DNA of 10,288 bases from Candidatus Omnitrophota bacterium. Its GTDB lineage: Bacteria > Omnitrophota > Gorgyraeia > Aquiviventales > Aquiviventaceae. The notes under the pieces were generated by a model. It did no database searches and was not told the origin of the DNA. It saw nothing but the letters and a program-made list of their open reading frames with translations. The translations under genes and the position numbers were made by a program. The DNA lies in assembly GCA_016198915.1 (NCBI GenBank), contig JACQHS010000045.1, positions 1 to 10,288 on the forward strand, in the 5' to 3' direction. Below, in pieces: positions 1 to 7,941 of the stretch (the stretch's first letter is position 1; every line of letters begins with the position of its first letter).

Positions 1-967
<967 letters not shown>

Positions 968-981
<14 letters not shown>

Positions 982-2260
982 CGTCCGGTGGCGTCGGTTC
1001 AGATTCTGAAGAAGGCTCAGGTTCGGCTGGCAGTTCAGATTCGGCCGGTGGTGCAGGTTCGACTGGCGGCAGCTCTTCGGCCGTGGCCGGCGGGGCTGCC
1101 TCAGGCTGCGGTTTCGGAACCAACGCCTCCTGGGCGGCGGCCAAGACCTTCTGCGCCGTCTTCTCGCCGACCCCCTTCACATTGCACAACTGCTCCAGCG
1201 TCATCGCCGCCAGCTGTTGGACCGTCGTGATGCCCGCCTCCTGGAGACGGGTTTCCAGCGTCGGGCCCACGCCGGGGAGGGTGCGCAGCGACACCTCCCC
1301 GCCGGCGGCGGGGCCGCCAGCCAACTGGGAGCGGCTCTTAATTTCCAGCTGCCATCCGGTCAGTTTGGAGGCGAGCCGGACATTCTGTCCCCGTTTGCCG
1401 ATGGCCAGCGAGAGCTGATCATCGGTCACGATGACGAGTGCCTGCTTGGTGTCAGGATCCGGACGGATTTCCGCGATCTGCGCCGGGGAGAGCGACGCGG
1501 CGATGAATTCTTTGATCTCCTCGTGCCAGCGGATGATGTCCACCTTCTCGCCGTGGAGCTCGCGGACGATGTTCTTCACCCGGGTGCCGCGCATCCCGAC
1601 ACAGGCGCCGACGCAGTCCACCTTGTCATCGGCGGAGGCGACGGCGATCTTCGTGCGGTCGCCCGCCTCGCGGGCGATTCCCTTAATGGCGACAATTCCC
1701 TCGGAGATTTCCGGCACCTCAAGGGCGAACAGCCCCCGGATGAACCCTTCATGCGTCCGGGAGAGCACGATCGAGGGGCCTTTCGCCGTCTTGCGGACCT
1801 CCAGGACATACCCTTGGAGCCGGTCGCCCTGGTGGTATTCCTCGTGGGGGATGCGCTCCGCCTTGGGGACGATGGCTTCCGCGCGGCCGAGCTCGACGAT
1901 GATGTCCCCGCGCTCGAAGCGATGGACGGTGCCGGTCACGATATCCCCGACGCGGCTCTGGAACTCCGCGAAGACCACGTCCCGCTCCGCTTCGCGGATC
2001 TTCTGGATGATGACCTGCTTGGCGGTTTGGGCGGCGATGCGCGTCAGGTGGGCGGAGTCCACTTGATGGCCGGCGACGACCGCCACCAGCCGGCCCGTCT
2101 TGCGGTCGAGGTTCGCGGTGGCCTCGGTTTCTTCGCTGACCCCTTCGCTCTTTTTGGCGGCGCTGGCGACCGCGGCCTCGATCGCTTGAATCAGGATCTC
2201 TCGGTCGATGCCCTTGTCGCGCTCGATGGCCTCTAAAATTGAAAGGAGCTCACCATTCAT
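968..2260 (-). CDS. nusA: transcription termination/antitermination factor NusA
   Basis: NusA binds RNA polymerase and nascent RNA and modulates pausing, intrinsic termination and antitermination. The 430-residue protein has the full bacterial architecture. The RNAP-binding N-terminal domain is at about 1-103. The S1 domain is at about 104-170 ([20 protein letters not shown]). KH1 follows at about 172-262 with GMRG at 222-225, and KH2 at about 265-310 with IGKRGQNV at 287-294. After KH2 comes one helix-hairpin-helix module (about 322-380, LPGVGP and VKGVGEKTA) and a disordered Pro/Glu-rich tail (381-430). The HhH-plus-acidic-tail end differs from the paired acidic repeats of E. coli NusA. The ATG at 2260 is preferred over an upstream in-frame start at 2335 because it begins the conserved [13 protein letters not shown] sequence and has AAGGA eight bases upstream. 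It starts 10 bp after the rimP stop. Regulation may act through the terminator-like hairpin upstream of rimP. Confidence 0.97.
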
Positions 2261-2270
2261 CGTCTTGTCC

Positions 2271-2729
2271 TTACCATTTGAAGGTTTTCTTTGCGATCCG
2301 AATCTCGGAAAAGGGGATGGTGACGTTACCCGCATGTGTTTTCAGCACGACCGCTTCAGGCTGCACCGCCAGCAACATCCCCCGCGTTTCTCGAAACCGG
2401 CCGTCGCCGATGCGCACATCCAGCCAGACCTCTTCCCCGACGGTCCGCTCATAGTCCCGTTTCGTGACCAGCGGCCGGTCGAGTCCCGGCGAAGAGACCT
2501 CCACAGTGTAGCTCTCCTCAATGAGATTGGCCGTTTCAAGTGCTGCGCTAACGCGCTGGTTGAGCTGGGCGCACTGCGCAATGGTGATCCCCCCGGCCTT
2601 ATCCACCAAGAGGCGGACCAGCAGTTGCCGTCCCTCGGGGCGGCACGCCAGCTCCACCAGCTCCACCTCCTGCTCGGCCACAATCGGCTCAATGAGTGTC
2701 TGAATTGCCGTCAACCGCGGATCATCCAT
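2271..2729 (-). CDS. rimP: ribosome maturation factor RimP
   Basis: RimP assists assembly of the 30S subunit. The 152-residue product has the family's usual length. The N-terminal alpha/beta domain (about 1-85) ends in the signature YTVEVSSPGLDRPL (74-87), and the C-terminal SH3-like barrel spans about 90-152. It is the first gene of the conserved rimP-nusA-infB group. The ATG at 2729 gives the expected N terminus (MDDPRLTAIQTLIEPIV). The frame stays open further upstream, but that stretch runs through the terminator hairpin and into the end of proS, so it is not a credible protein. No clear Shine-Dalgarno sequence precedes the start; the preceding bases are the U-rich tail of the terminator and an A/T-rich segment. 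A promoter and intrinsic terminator lie just upstream, suggesting expression partly separate from proS. Confidence 0.96.
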   Translation of the reverse strand: MDDPRLTAIQTLIEPIVAEQEVELVELACRPEGRQLLVRLLVDKAGGITIAQCAQLNQRVSAALETANLIEESYTVEVSSPGLDRPLVTKRDYERTVGEEVWLDVRIGDGRFRETRGMLLAVQPEAVVLKTHAGNVTIPFSEIRIAKKTFKW

Positions 2730-2740
2730 ATCAATCTGAG

Positions 2741-2768
2741 AATAAAAAAAGTGGGCGTCACCCACTTT
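2741..2768 (-). terminator. intrinsic terminator / candidate attenuator in the rimP-nusA-infB leader
   Basis: On the minus strand the RNA reads AAAGUGGG, a loop UGACG, then CCCACUUU, giving a perfect 8-bp stem. The second arm runs directly into further U residues (seven consecutive T, then ATT), the standard shape of a Rho-independent terminator. It lies 32 bp after the proS stop and 12 bp before the rimP start. It may end the upstream operon. Because it also lies downstream of a plausible promoter at 2794-2822, it may instead act as an attenuator of rimP-nusA-infB. From memory, a similar GUGGG/CCCAC terminator precedes rimP (ylxS) in Firmicutes, where NusA controls its own operon. Structure is seen directly; regulation is inferred. 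Confidence 0.85.
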
Positions 2769-2793
2769 GTAAGGGTCTATCAGCGTGTATGTT

Positions 2794-2822
2794 ACCTTAC
2801 TACTGCGACTGCGCCTTGTCAA
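2794..2822 (-). promoter_or_regulatory. candidate sigma-70 promoter for rimP-nusA-infB inside the proS 3' end
   Basis: The minus strand carries a perfect -35 hexamer TTGACA (2822-2817), a 17-bp spacer and TAAGGT (2799-2794), which matches the key TA...T positions of the -10 consensus. The -35 lies in the last codons of proS and the -10 just past its stop. A start site near 2787 would give a leader of about 20 nt before the terminator hairpin and about 58 nt before the rimP start. Support is by motif only. Confidence 0.5.
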
Positions 2823-4524
2823 GCAGTTTGTGCACGGTCTCGACGAGTCCGTCGCGCGAAACCCGCACGGTCTCCTTGGTGGCGCGCAGCCGTACCTCCA
2901 GCTGCTGGCCGCTCTGCCATGCCTTGCCGACAATCACGCTGACCGGAATCCCCACCAGATCGGCATCCTTGAGCTTGCTGCCAGGAGAATGCTCCCGGTC
3001 ATCCAACAGGACGGACAACCCGGCCTTCGTGAGCGCCTCATACGCCGCTTCGCCGGCCTGAAGGTGCTCGGCGGTGCCGGCCTCCATGACGGTGACCACC
3101 ACCTGGAACGGGGCCAGCGCCGGCGGCCAGATGATCCCCTGGTCGTCATGCCGCTGCTCGATCGCGGCGGCAAGGATCCGGTTGATCCCGATCCCATAGC
3201 AACCCATGACCATCGGCTTCGCAGCCCCGGAGGAGTCTTGAACGACGGCGCCAAGCGCCTGAGTGTACTTGGTCCCGAGCTTGAACACATGTCCCACTTC
3301 GATCGCGGTGACAAACGCCAACGGCTTGCCGCACGCCGGACAGGCATCCGCCGCGGTCACCAGCCGCAGATCCGCGACCGTCCCGGCCTGAAAATCCCGG
3401 CCCGGGTTGACGTTGATCAGGTGTGTCTGGTCCTGGTTGGCGCCGCTGACCCCGTTGACGACGCGCATGACGGCATGATCGGCGAGCAGCCGCACGCCGT
3501 CGAGTTTGACCGGTCCGGTAAATCCCAGGGGGGCGTGGCTGAGGCGCTCAATCGTCTGGGCGGAGGAGAGCTTGAGGTGCGCTGATCCGACGGCTCGGGC
3601 CAGCTTGGCTTCGTTCACCTCATGATCGCCTCGAATTAACACGGCCACGTGGTTATCTTTTCCCACATCGTACAGGAGCGTTTTGATGAGCTTTGCCGGG
3701 GGAACTTTCAAGAATTGACTGACTTGTTCCACCGTGTGCTTCCCCGGCGTCCTCACCGCCTCGAGCGGCTTTGGCTTTTCTGTGGACTGTGGACTATGGA
3801 CTATGGACTCGCCGCAGCGTGCGGCGTCAAGATTTGCTGCGTAGCCGCACGCGGTACAGCGGACGACACGGTCTTCCCCGCTCTCCGCCGGCGCCATGAA
3901 CTCATGCGAGACATCGCCGCCCATGATCCCGGGATCGGCCTCGCAGGCCAGCACGGTGAGGCCGCAGCGCGCGAAGACCCGCTGGTAGGCGTCGTACATC
4001 GCCTGGTAGCTCGTGTTGAGGCCCTCCGTGTCCACATCGAAGCTGTAGGCGTCCTTCATGAGAAACTCTTTGGAGCGGATGACGCCGAAGCGCGGCCGGG
4101 GCTCGTCGCGGAACTTGTTCTGGATTTGATAGACCGTGACGGGCAGCTGCTTATGCGATTGGATTTCCTTCAGCAAGTCCGTCACGACCTCCTCGTGGGT
4201 GGGGCCAAGCGCGACCTCCTTGCCGGTGCGGTCCTTGAACCGGATGAGGACATCGCCCAGCACGTCGTAGCGGCCGGTCTGCTTCCAGAGCTCTACCGGC
4301 TGCATGGCCGGCATCAGCAACTCCTGAGCGCCGGCACGGTTCATTTCTTCCCGAACAATCGCGATGGCGCTGTGGAGTGCGCGCAGGCCAAACGGCAGGT
4401 ACGAATAGGCGCCGGAACCGAGCCGGCGGATCAGGCCGGCGCGCACCATCAGCTTGTGGCTGATCGCTTCAGCGTCCTTGGGATCCTCGCGGAGCGTCGG
4501 AAGGAAATAACGAGACCAGCGCAT
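2800..4524 (-). CDS. proS: prolyl-tRNA synthetase, bacterial type with INS editing domain
   Basis: This enzyme charges tRNA-Pro in the cytoplasm and clears Ala-tRNA-Pro. The 574-residue length fits the long bacterial (E. coli-like) class. The class II catalytic core has motif 1 around LGSGAYSYLPFGLR (35-48), GPTHEE (107-112), motif 2 with FRDEPRPRFGVIRSKEFLMKD (138-158) and motif 3 GCYGIGINR (441-449). The YbaK-type editing insertion spans about 255-395, including PPAKLIKTLLY (275-285) and RGDHEVNEAKL. The anticodon-binding domain fills about 470-574. Cys pairs CTAC (223-226) and CPAC (395-398) flank the insertion. Oddity: residues 239-248 (ESIVHSPQST) are encoded by a 7-bp tandem repeat just before the editing domain. 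The ATG at 4524 gives the expected MRWSRYFLPTLRE start. The DNA upstream is all heptamer repeat, with no Shine-Dalgarno sequence. A terminator lies 32 bp downstream. Confidence 0.98.
   Translation of the reverse strand: MRWSRYFLPTLREDPKDAEAISHKLMVRAGLIRRLGSGAYSYLPFGLRALHSAIAIVREEMNRAGAQELLMPAMQPVELWKQTGRYDVLGDVLIRFKDRTGKEVALGPTHEEVVTDLLKEIQSHKQLPVTVYQIQNKFRDEPRPRFGVIRSKEFLMKDAYSFDVDTEGLNTSYQAMYDAYQRVFARCGLTVLACEADPGIMGGDVSHEFMAPAESGEDRVVRCTACGYAANLDAARCGESIVHSPQSTEKPKPLEAVRTPGKHTVEQVSQFLKVPPAKLIKTLLYDVGKDNHVAVLIRGDHEVNEAKLARAVGSAHLKLSSAQTIERLSHAPLGFTGPVKLDGVRLLADHAVMRVVNGVSGANQDQTHLINVNPGRDFQAGTVADLRLVTAADACPACGKPLAFVTAIEVGHVFKLGTKYTQALGAVVQDSSGAAKPMVMGCYGIGINRILAAAIEQRHDDQGIIWPPALAPFQVVVTVMEAGTAEHLQAGEAAYEALTKAGLSVLLDDREHSPGSKLKDADLVGIPVSVIVGKAWQSGQQLEVRLRATKETVRVSRDGLVETVHKLLDKAQSQ
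3781..3808. repeat. four tandem 7-bp units (TRTGGAC) inside proS
   Basis: The plus strand reads TGTGGAC TGTGGAC TATGGAC TATGGAC with no gaps, four exact-length heptamers differing only at one R position. On the coding strand they encode proS residues 239-248, in the variable linker between the YAAN motif and the editing domain. The array is low in GC compared with the surrounding gene. Its unit resembles the heptamers in the ispG-proS gap (shared GTGGAC core), suggesting a repeat family present in the genome. Confidence 0.9.
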
Positions 4525-4527
4525 CGC

Positions 4528-4583
4528 CAGTGACTAGTGGTCAGTGGTCAGTGATCAGTGGTCAGTGGTCAGTGGTCAGTGAG
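4528..4583. repeat. eight tandem 7-bp units (YAGTGRN), first arm of the inverted heptamer array
   Basis: Beginning three bases before the proS start codon, the plus strand holds eight contiguous heptamers: CAGTGAC, TAGTGGT, CAGTGGT, CAGTGAT, three of CAGTGGT, and CAGTGAG. All 56 bases fit the period. On the transcribed (minus) strand most units contain TGA. Because 7 is not a multiple of 3, stops fall in all three frames. The array replaces the region where a ribosome binding site for proS would be expected. Confidence 0.95.
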
Positions 4584-4593
4584 ATTTTCAACC

Positions 4594-4628
4594 CCACTAA
4601 TCACTAATCACTGTCCACTGATCACTAA
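4594..4628. repeat. five inverted 7-bp units (YCACTRN), second arm of the heptamer array, overlapping the ispG end
   Basis: After an 11-bp spacer the plus strand carries CCACTAA, TCACTAA, TCACTGT, CCACTGA and TCACTAA, which are reverse complements of the type of unit in 4528-4583. Aligned against 4548-4582, 28 of 35 positions pair as Watson-Crick. In the minus-strand RNA four more become G-U pairs, leaving three mismatches, so a long hairpin with an 11-nt loop is possible. The arm covers the last six codons and the stop of ispG. Confidence 0.93.
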
Positions 4629-5714
4629 CGTCGGTTCATGGAGTACTCGCCGTACTTCGTCAATCAAGGCGTCGACCATGTCGGCTTCGGGTACGCGGCG
4701 GATTTGCTTGCCCTTGCGGTAGATGACGCCCACACCCCCGCCGCCCGCGAGGCCCACATCGGCGTGCTCAGACTCCCCGGGGCCGTTGACAACACAGCCC
4801 ATAACCGCCACCGTCAGCTCCAGCGCCCGCGGTTCGGCCGCTGCGAGCGCCGTGAGCCGCTCCTGGACCTGCTTGGCGATGCCGATCACGTCGATTTCGC
4901 AGCGGCCGCAGGAGGGACAGGCAATGACATTCGTCTCAAACCGCCGCAGGCCCAGGGACGAGAGGATACGCTGGGCGACTTTCACCTCATCGATCGGGTC
5001 GCCGGTGATGGACACGCGGATCGTATCGCCGATGCCCTCAGCCAGGAGTGCCCCGATGCCAATCGACGATTTCACGGTGGAGGCCTCCAGCAACCCCGCC
5101 TCGGTCACCCCGAGATGCAGCGGGTAGTCGCACAACTGGCTCATTCGGCGGTACGCGGCCAGCATTTGAGGAACGTCTGAGGACTTCAGCGAGATCACGA
5201 TGTCATAAAACCCAAGTTCCTCGAGCAGACGCACCGATTTCAGCGCGCTTTGGACGATGGCCTCTACGAGATTTCCCGGGGAGGCGGCTTCGCATTCCGG
5301 GTCGAGCGAGCCGACGTTGACGCCGATGCGGATGGCAATTCCCCGCTCCTTGGCGCGCGCCACCACCTCCCGCACGCGCTCGGGGCTGCGGATGTTGCCG
5401 GGATTCCAGCGGATCTTGTCGAAGCCCGCTTCGATGGCGGCGATGGCAAACTGCGGATGAAAGTGGATGTCGGCGACGAGCGGGACGTTATTGGCTTCGC
5501 GGCGGATCTCGGGGAGCGCCTTGGCGGCTTCGATCGTCGGCACCGCGACACGGACGATCTCGCAGCCGGCGGTGGCCAGCGCGCGGATTTGCCGGACGGT
5601 CGCCTCGATATCGGTCGTGTCGGTCTTCGTCATCGACTGAATCGAGATCGGCGCGCCCCCGCCGATGATGAGCTGTTGGACGCTGACTGGCTTTGTGGCG
5701 CGCCGGGGGATCAT
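4608..5714 (-). CDS. ispG: 4-hydroxy-3-methylbut-2-en-1-yl diphosphate synthase (MEP pathway)
   Basis: IspG (GcpE) converts 2-C-methyl-erythritol 2,4-cyclodiphosphate to HMBPP using a 4Fe-4S cluster. The 368-residue protein is the usual bacterial form. The N-terminal TIM barrel covers about 1-255 (QSMTKTDTTDIEATV at 26-40, ADIHFHPQFA at 81-90). The C-terminal Fe-S domain has CPSC at 266-269, a further Cys at 272, and GCVVNGPGE at 306-314, giving Cys307 and Glu314 as the expected remaining ligands. The ATG at 5714 overlaps the rseP stop as ATGA; a TTG three codons earlier is a less likely alternative. No Shine-Dalgarno sequence is seen, so coupling to rseP is likely. Oddity: the last six residues (LVISGQ) and the TGA stop are encoded by the heptamer array, so the extreme C terminus appears to have been replaced or extended by the repeat. 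It supplies, with dxr, the precursors used by uppS. Confidence 0.97.
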   Translation of the reverse strand: MIPRRATKPVSVQQLIIGGGAPISIQSMTKTDTTDIEATVRQIRALATAGCEIVRVAVPTIEAAKALPEIRREANNVPLVADIHFHPQFAIAAIEAGFDKIRWNPGNIRSPERVREVVARAKERGIAIRIGVNVGSLDPECEAASPGNLVEAIVQSALKSVRLLEELGFYDIVISLKSSDVPQMLAAYRRMSQLCDYPLHLGVTEAGLLEASTVKSSIGIGALLAEGIGDTIRVSITGDPIDEVKVAQRILSSLGLRRFETNVIACPSCGRCEIDVIGIAKQVQERLTALAAAEPRALELTVAVMGCVVNGPGESEHADVGLAGGGGVGVIYRKGKQIRRVPEADMVDALIDEVRRVLHEPTLVISGQ

Positions 5715-6787
5715 TTGAACCAACCAAGCACTTTGTCCACCAACCCAAACCGATTGACATCATTCACGCAGATGACCAGCACGAGGGTCATGAGGAGGAC
5801 GAAGCTCACTTGGGCGGCCCGCTCTTGGACGTTGAGGCTGACCGGCGTACCGCGCAGCTTCTCCAGCGCAAGGAAGAACAGATGGCCGCCATCGAGAATC
5901 GGGATCGGGAACAGGTTGAACAGCGCCAGGCTCAAGCTGAAGAGGCTCATCAGCGAGAGGAGCGGTGCGAGGCCCATCGACGCGGCTTCAGAGGTCAGGT
6001 AGAGGATGCCGATGGGACCGGTCATCGACTCCCGCATGGAGAGCTTGCCGGTCACGAGCGACCAGAGGGCGAACATCGTCTGGGCCAGCCATTCATTCTG
6101 CTGCTCGATCGTCCGTCCGAATGCCGCCACCGGTCCGACCCGGCGCGATTCAAAGGCGCCGCTGGGCGAAATGCCGATGAGCCCCACGCGTTGCTGCCGG
6201 CCGAACGGATCGGTGAGGCCCTTGAGCTTTGGCGTGATTTCGATGTCCCGCACCGTCCCTTCCCGGCTGATCTGAAAGGTCACCGCCCGGCCCGGCGCGG
6301 CATGGATCAATTCGGTCATCTCCTCCCACGTGCGGATCGGCCGGCCGCCAATCGCCCGGATGCGGTCGCCCTCCTGCAGGCCCGCCGTCTGGGCTGGCAT
6401 GTCCTTCGCCACCTGGCCGACGATGGGCAGGAGCTCCGGGTAGCCCACCATGAAGACGACCCATAGGCTGAGGATGGCGGTGAGGTAGTTCACCAGCGGG
6501 CCGGCAAAGACGATCATCGCGCGCGTGCCGATCGGCTTGGACAGGTATTCCCAGGGCTGCTGGCGTTGCTCGGCGCGCTGCTCGCCGGCCATCTTCACGT
6601 AGCCGCCCAGCGGAATCCAGGAAACGCAGTACTCGGTCTCGCCGCGCTTCCAGCCGAAGATCTTCGGCCCGAACCCCAGCGAGAAGCGCAGGATGCGCAC
6701 CCCGGACCAGCGGGCGACAAGGAAGTGGCCGGCCTCGTGGACAAAGACGAGGAATCCCAGCAGGAGGATGGCGATCAATGGGCCCAT
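5711..6787 (-). CDS. rseP: RseP/RasP-type site-2 intramembrane zinc metalloprotease
   Basis: Site-2 proteases cut transmembrane segments, typically of anti-sigma factors or leftover signal peptides. The 358-residue protein has the zinc motif HEAGH (17-21) in the first membrane helix, the conserved FSLGFGPKIFGW and PLGGYVKMAGE region, a single PDZ domain (PAQTAGLQEGDRIRAIGG) in the middle, and the second active-site motif LFPIPILDGGH, with the metal-ligand Asp in LDGG near residue 299. A final membrane helix lies close to the C terminus. One PDZ domain and this length match the B. subtilis RasP form more than the two-PDZ E. coli RseP. The ATG at 6787 is chosen because MGPLIAILLLGFLVFVHEAGH is the normal N terminus; an in-frame start at 6823 would add unlike residues inside dxr. 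It overlaps dxr by 13 nt, with GAGGAG upstream as a possible ribosome binding site. The substrate in this organism is unknown. Confidence 0.95.
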   Translation of the reverse strand: MGPLIAILLLGFLVFVHEAGHFLVARWSGVRILRFSLGFGPKIFGWKRGETEYCVSWIPLGGYVKMAGEQRAEQRQQPWEYLSKPIGTRAMIVFAGPLVNYLTAILSLWVVFMVGYPELLPIVGQVAKDMPAQTAGLQEGDRIRAIGGRPIRTWEEMTELIHAAPGRAVTFQISREGTVRDIEITPKLKGLTDPFGRQQRVGLIGISPSGAFESRRVGPVAAFGRTIEQQNEWLAQTMFALWSLVTGKLSMRESMTGPIGILYLTSEAASMGLAPLLSLMSLFSLSLALFNLFPIPILDGGHLFFLALEKLRGTPVSLNVQERAAQVSFVLLMTLVLVICVNDVNRFGLVDKVLGWFK

Positions 6788-7941
6788 TGATGAATCCGCT
6801 CCTCGGCACTGCGCCGCGACCACGCGTCGACTGAAATAATCTCATCGAGCGTCGGATGCGCCGATGGCGTGTGCTGGTCCAGCGTTTCGGCGATGACGCG
6901 CGGGATCTCGAGAAACGCGAGGTGCCCCTCGAGGTACGCGTGGACCGCGGTGTCATTGGCGCCGTTGAGCGCCACACAGGCCGTCCCCCCGGCCTGCGCG
7001 GCCTGCTGGGCCAGGCGCAGGCACGGAAACCGCTCCAGATCAGGTTCGTAAAATCGCAGGGTGCCCAGCCGCGTGGGGTCCAACCGCTGCACGGCCTGGG
7101 GCCACCGCTCGGGGAAGCTGAGCGCGTACTGGATCGGGATGCGCATATCGCAGGGGCTCATTTGTGCGAGCCATGTGCCGTCGACGCACTCGACAAACGC
7201 GTGCACCGCGGCCTCCGGATGGATGACGACCCGCAGCCGCGACAGCTCCACGTTGAACAGCCACCGCGCTTCGATGAGCTCCAACCCCTTGTTCATCAGC
7301 GTCGCCGAGTCCACGGTGATCTTGGGTCCCATGTGCCACTTGGGGTGGGTCAGGACTTCCTCGCGGGTCACGGAGGCCATCTGGGCGGCACTCCGCTCCC
7401 ACAGCGGCCCGCCGCTGCCGGTGACGGTGAGCCGCGCGATCTCCTCCCGCGCCACACCACGCAGGCATTGGAAAAGTGCTGCGTGTTCGCTGTCGATCGG
7501 CACCAGGCTCGTGCCATACTCCTGGACGAGGCGCGTGATGAGCTCCCCGGCCATGACGAGCAGCTCTTTCGAGGCCAGCGCCACGCGCTTGCCGGCGCAA
7601 ATAGCGCGCACGAGCGGGATGAGCGCACCGCTACCGGAGCTCGCCACGACGAGCACGTCAACGCGGGGATCCACGGCAACCGCCAGGAGCCCCTCGGGGC
7701 CGGCCAGGATATCGCGTCGACCGCTGGTCCGAGCCAATGCCCTGGCGTTCTCTTCATCCCACACGCTGACCAGGGGCGGCGCAAACCGCGCGAGCTGCCG
7801 GGCCAGCCGGTCCGTCCGCGACCGCGCGGCAATGCCCACCAGCCGCAGCTTGTCCGGGTGAGCCGCGATGACATCCAGAGTTTGCTGACCGATGGAACCC
7901 GTCGAGCCGATGACCGCGATTCGCCTCATGCGCTCAGCCAT
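6775..7941 (-). CDS. dxr: 1-deoxy-D-xylulose 5-phosphate reductoisomerase (MEP pathway)
   Basis: Dxr (IspC) carries out the NADPH-dependent rearrangement and reduction of DXP to MEP. The 388-residue product has the nucleotide-binding GSTGSIG (12-18), ASKELL with Lys125, and the metal and substrate residues in PIDSEHAALFQ (Asp150, Ser151, Glu152). It also has TGSGGPL (174-180), the flexible loop HPKWHMG (199-205) and DSATLMNKGLELIEARWLF (211-229). Compared with the usual HPQS the protein has HPEA (241-244), and ASKELL replaces ANKESL; the catalytic residues are kept. The ATG at 7941 overlaps cdsA by 8 nt. A second ATG at 7929, four codons on, immediately precedes the conserved RRIAVIGSTG and is an equally possible start. 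The product pathway leads to the isoprenoid used by uppS. Confidence 0.97.
   Translation of the reverse strand: MAERMRRIAVIGSTGSIGQQTLDVIAAHPDKLRLVGIAARSRTDRLARQLARFAPPLVSVWDEENARALARTSGRRDILAGPEGLLAVAVDPRVDVLVVASSGSGALIPLVRAICAGKRVALASKELLVMAGELITRLVQEYGTSLVPIDSEHAALFQCLRGVAREEIARLTVTGSGGPLWERSAAQMASVTREEVLTHPKWHMGPKITVDSATLMNKGLELIEARWLFNVELSRLRVVIHPEAAVHAFVECVDGTWLAQMSPCDMRIPIQYALSFPERWPQAVQRLDPTRLGTLRFYEPDLERFPCLRLAQQAAQAGGTACVALNGANDTAVHAYLEGHLAFLEIPRVIAETLDQHTPSAHPTLDEIISVDAWSRRSAEERIHQWAH

Noticed and set aside
1217..2236. 339-codon plus-strand open frame opposite nusA
   Set aside because: It lies antisense to a fully recognisable NusA and shows no known motif; long antisense frames are common in high-GC DNA.
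2261..2335. Upstream extension of nusA to 2335
   Set aside because: The extra 25 residues fall inside rimP and are unlike Nus[14 protein letters not shown] with a good AAGGA motif is the normal start.
2730..2933. Upstream extension of rimP
   Set aside because: The open frame runs back through the terminator hairpin and the proS 3' end, and the conserved protein starts at MDDPRL.
4528..4628. CRISPR-like array
   Set aside because: Units are 7 bp and contiguous with no unique spacers, and part of the array is inverted; there are no cas genes.
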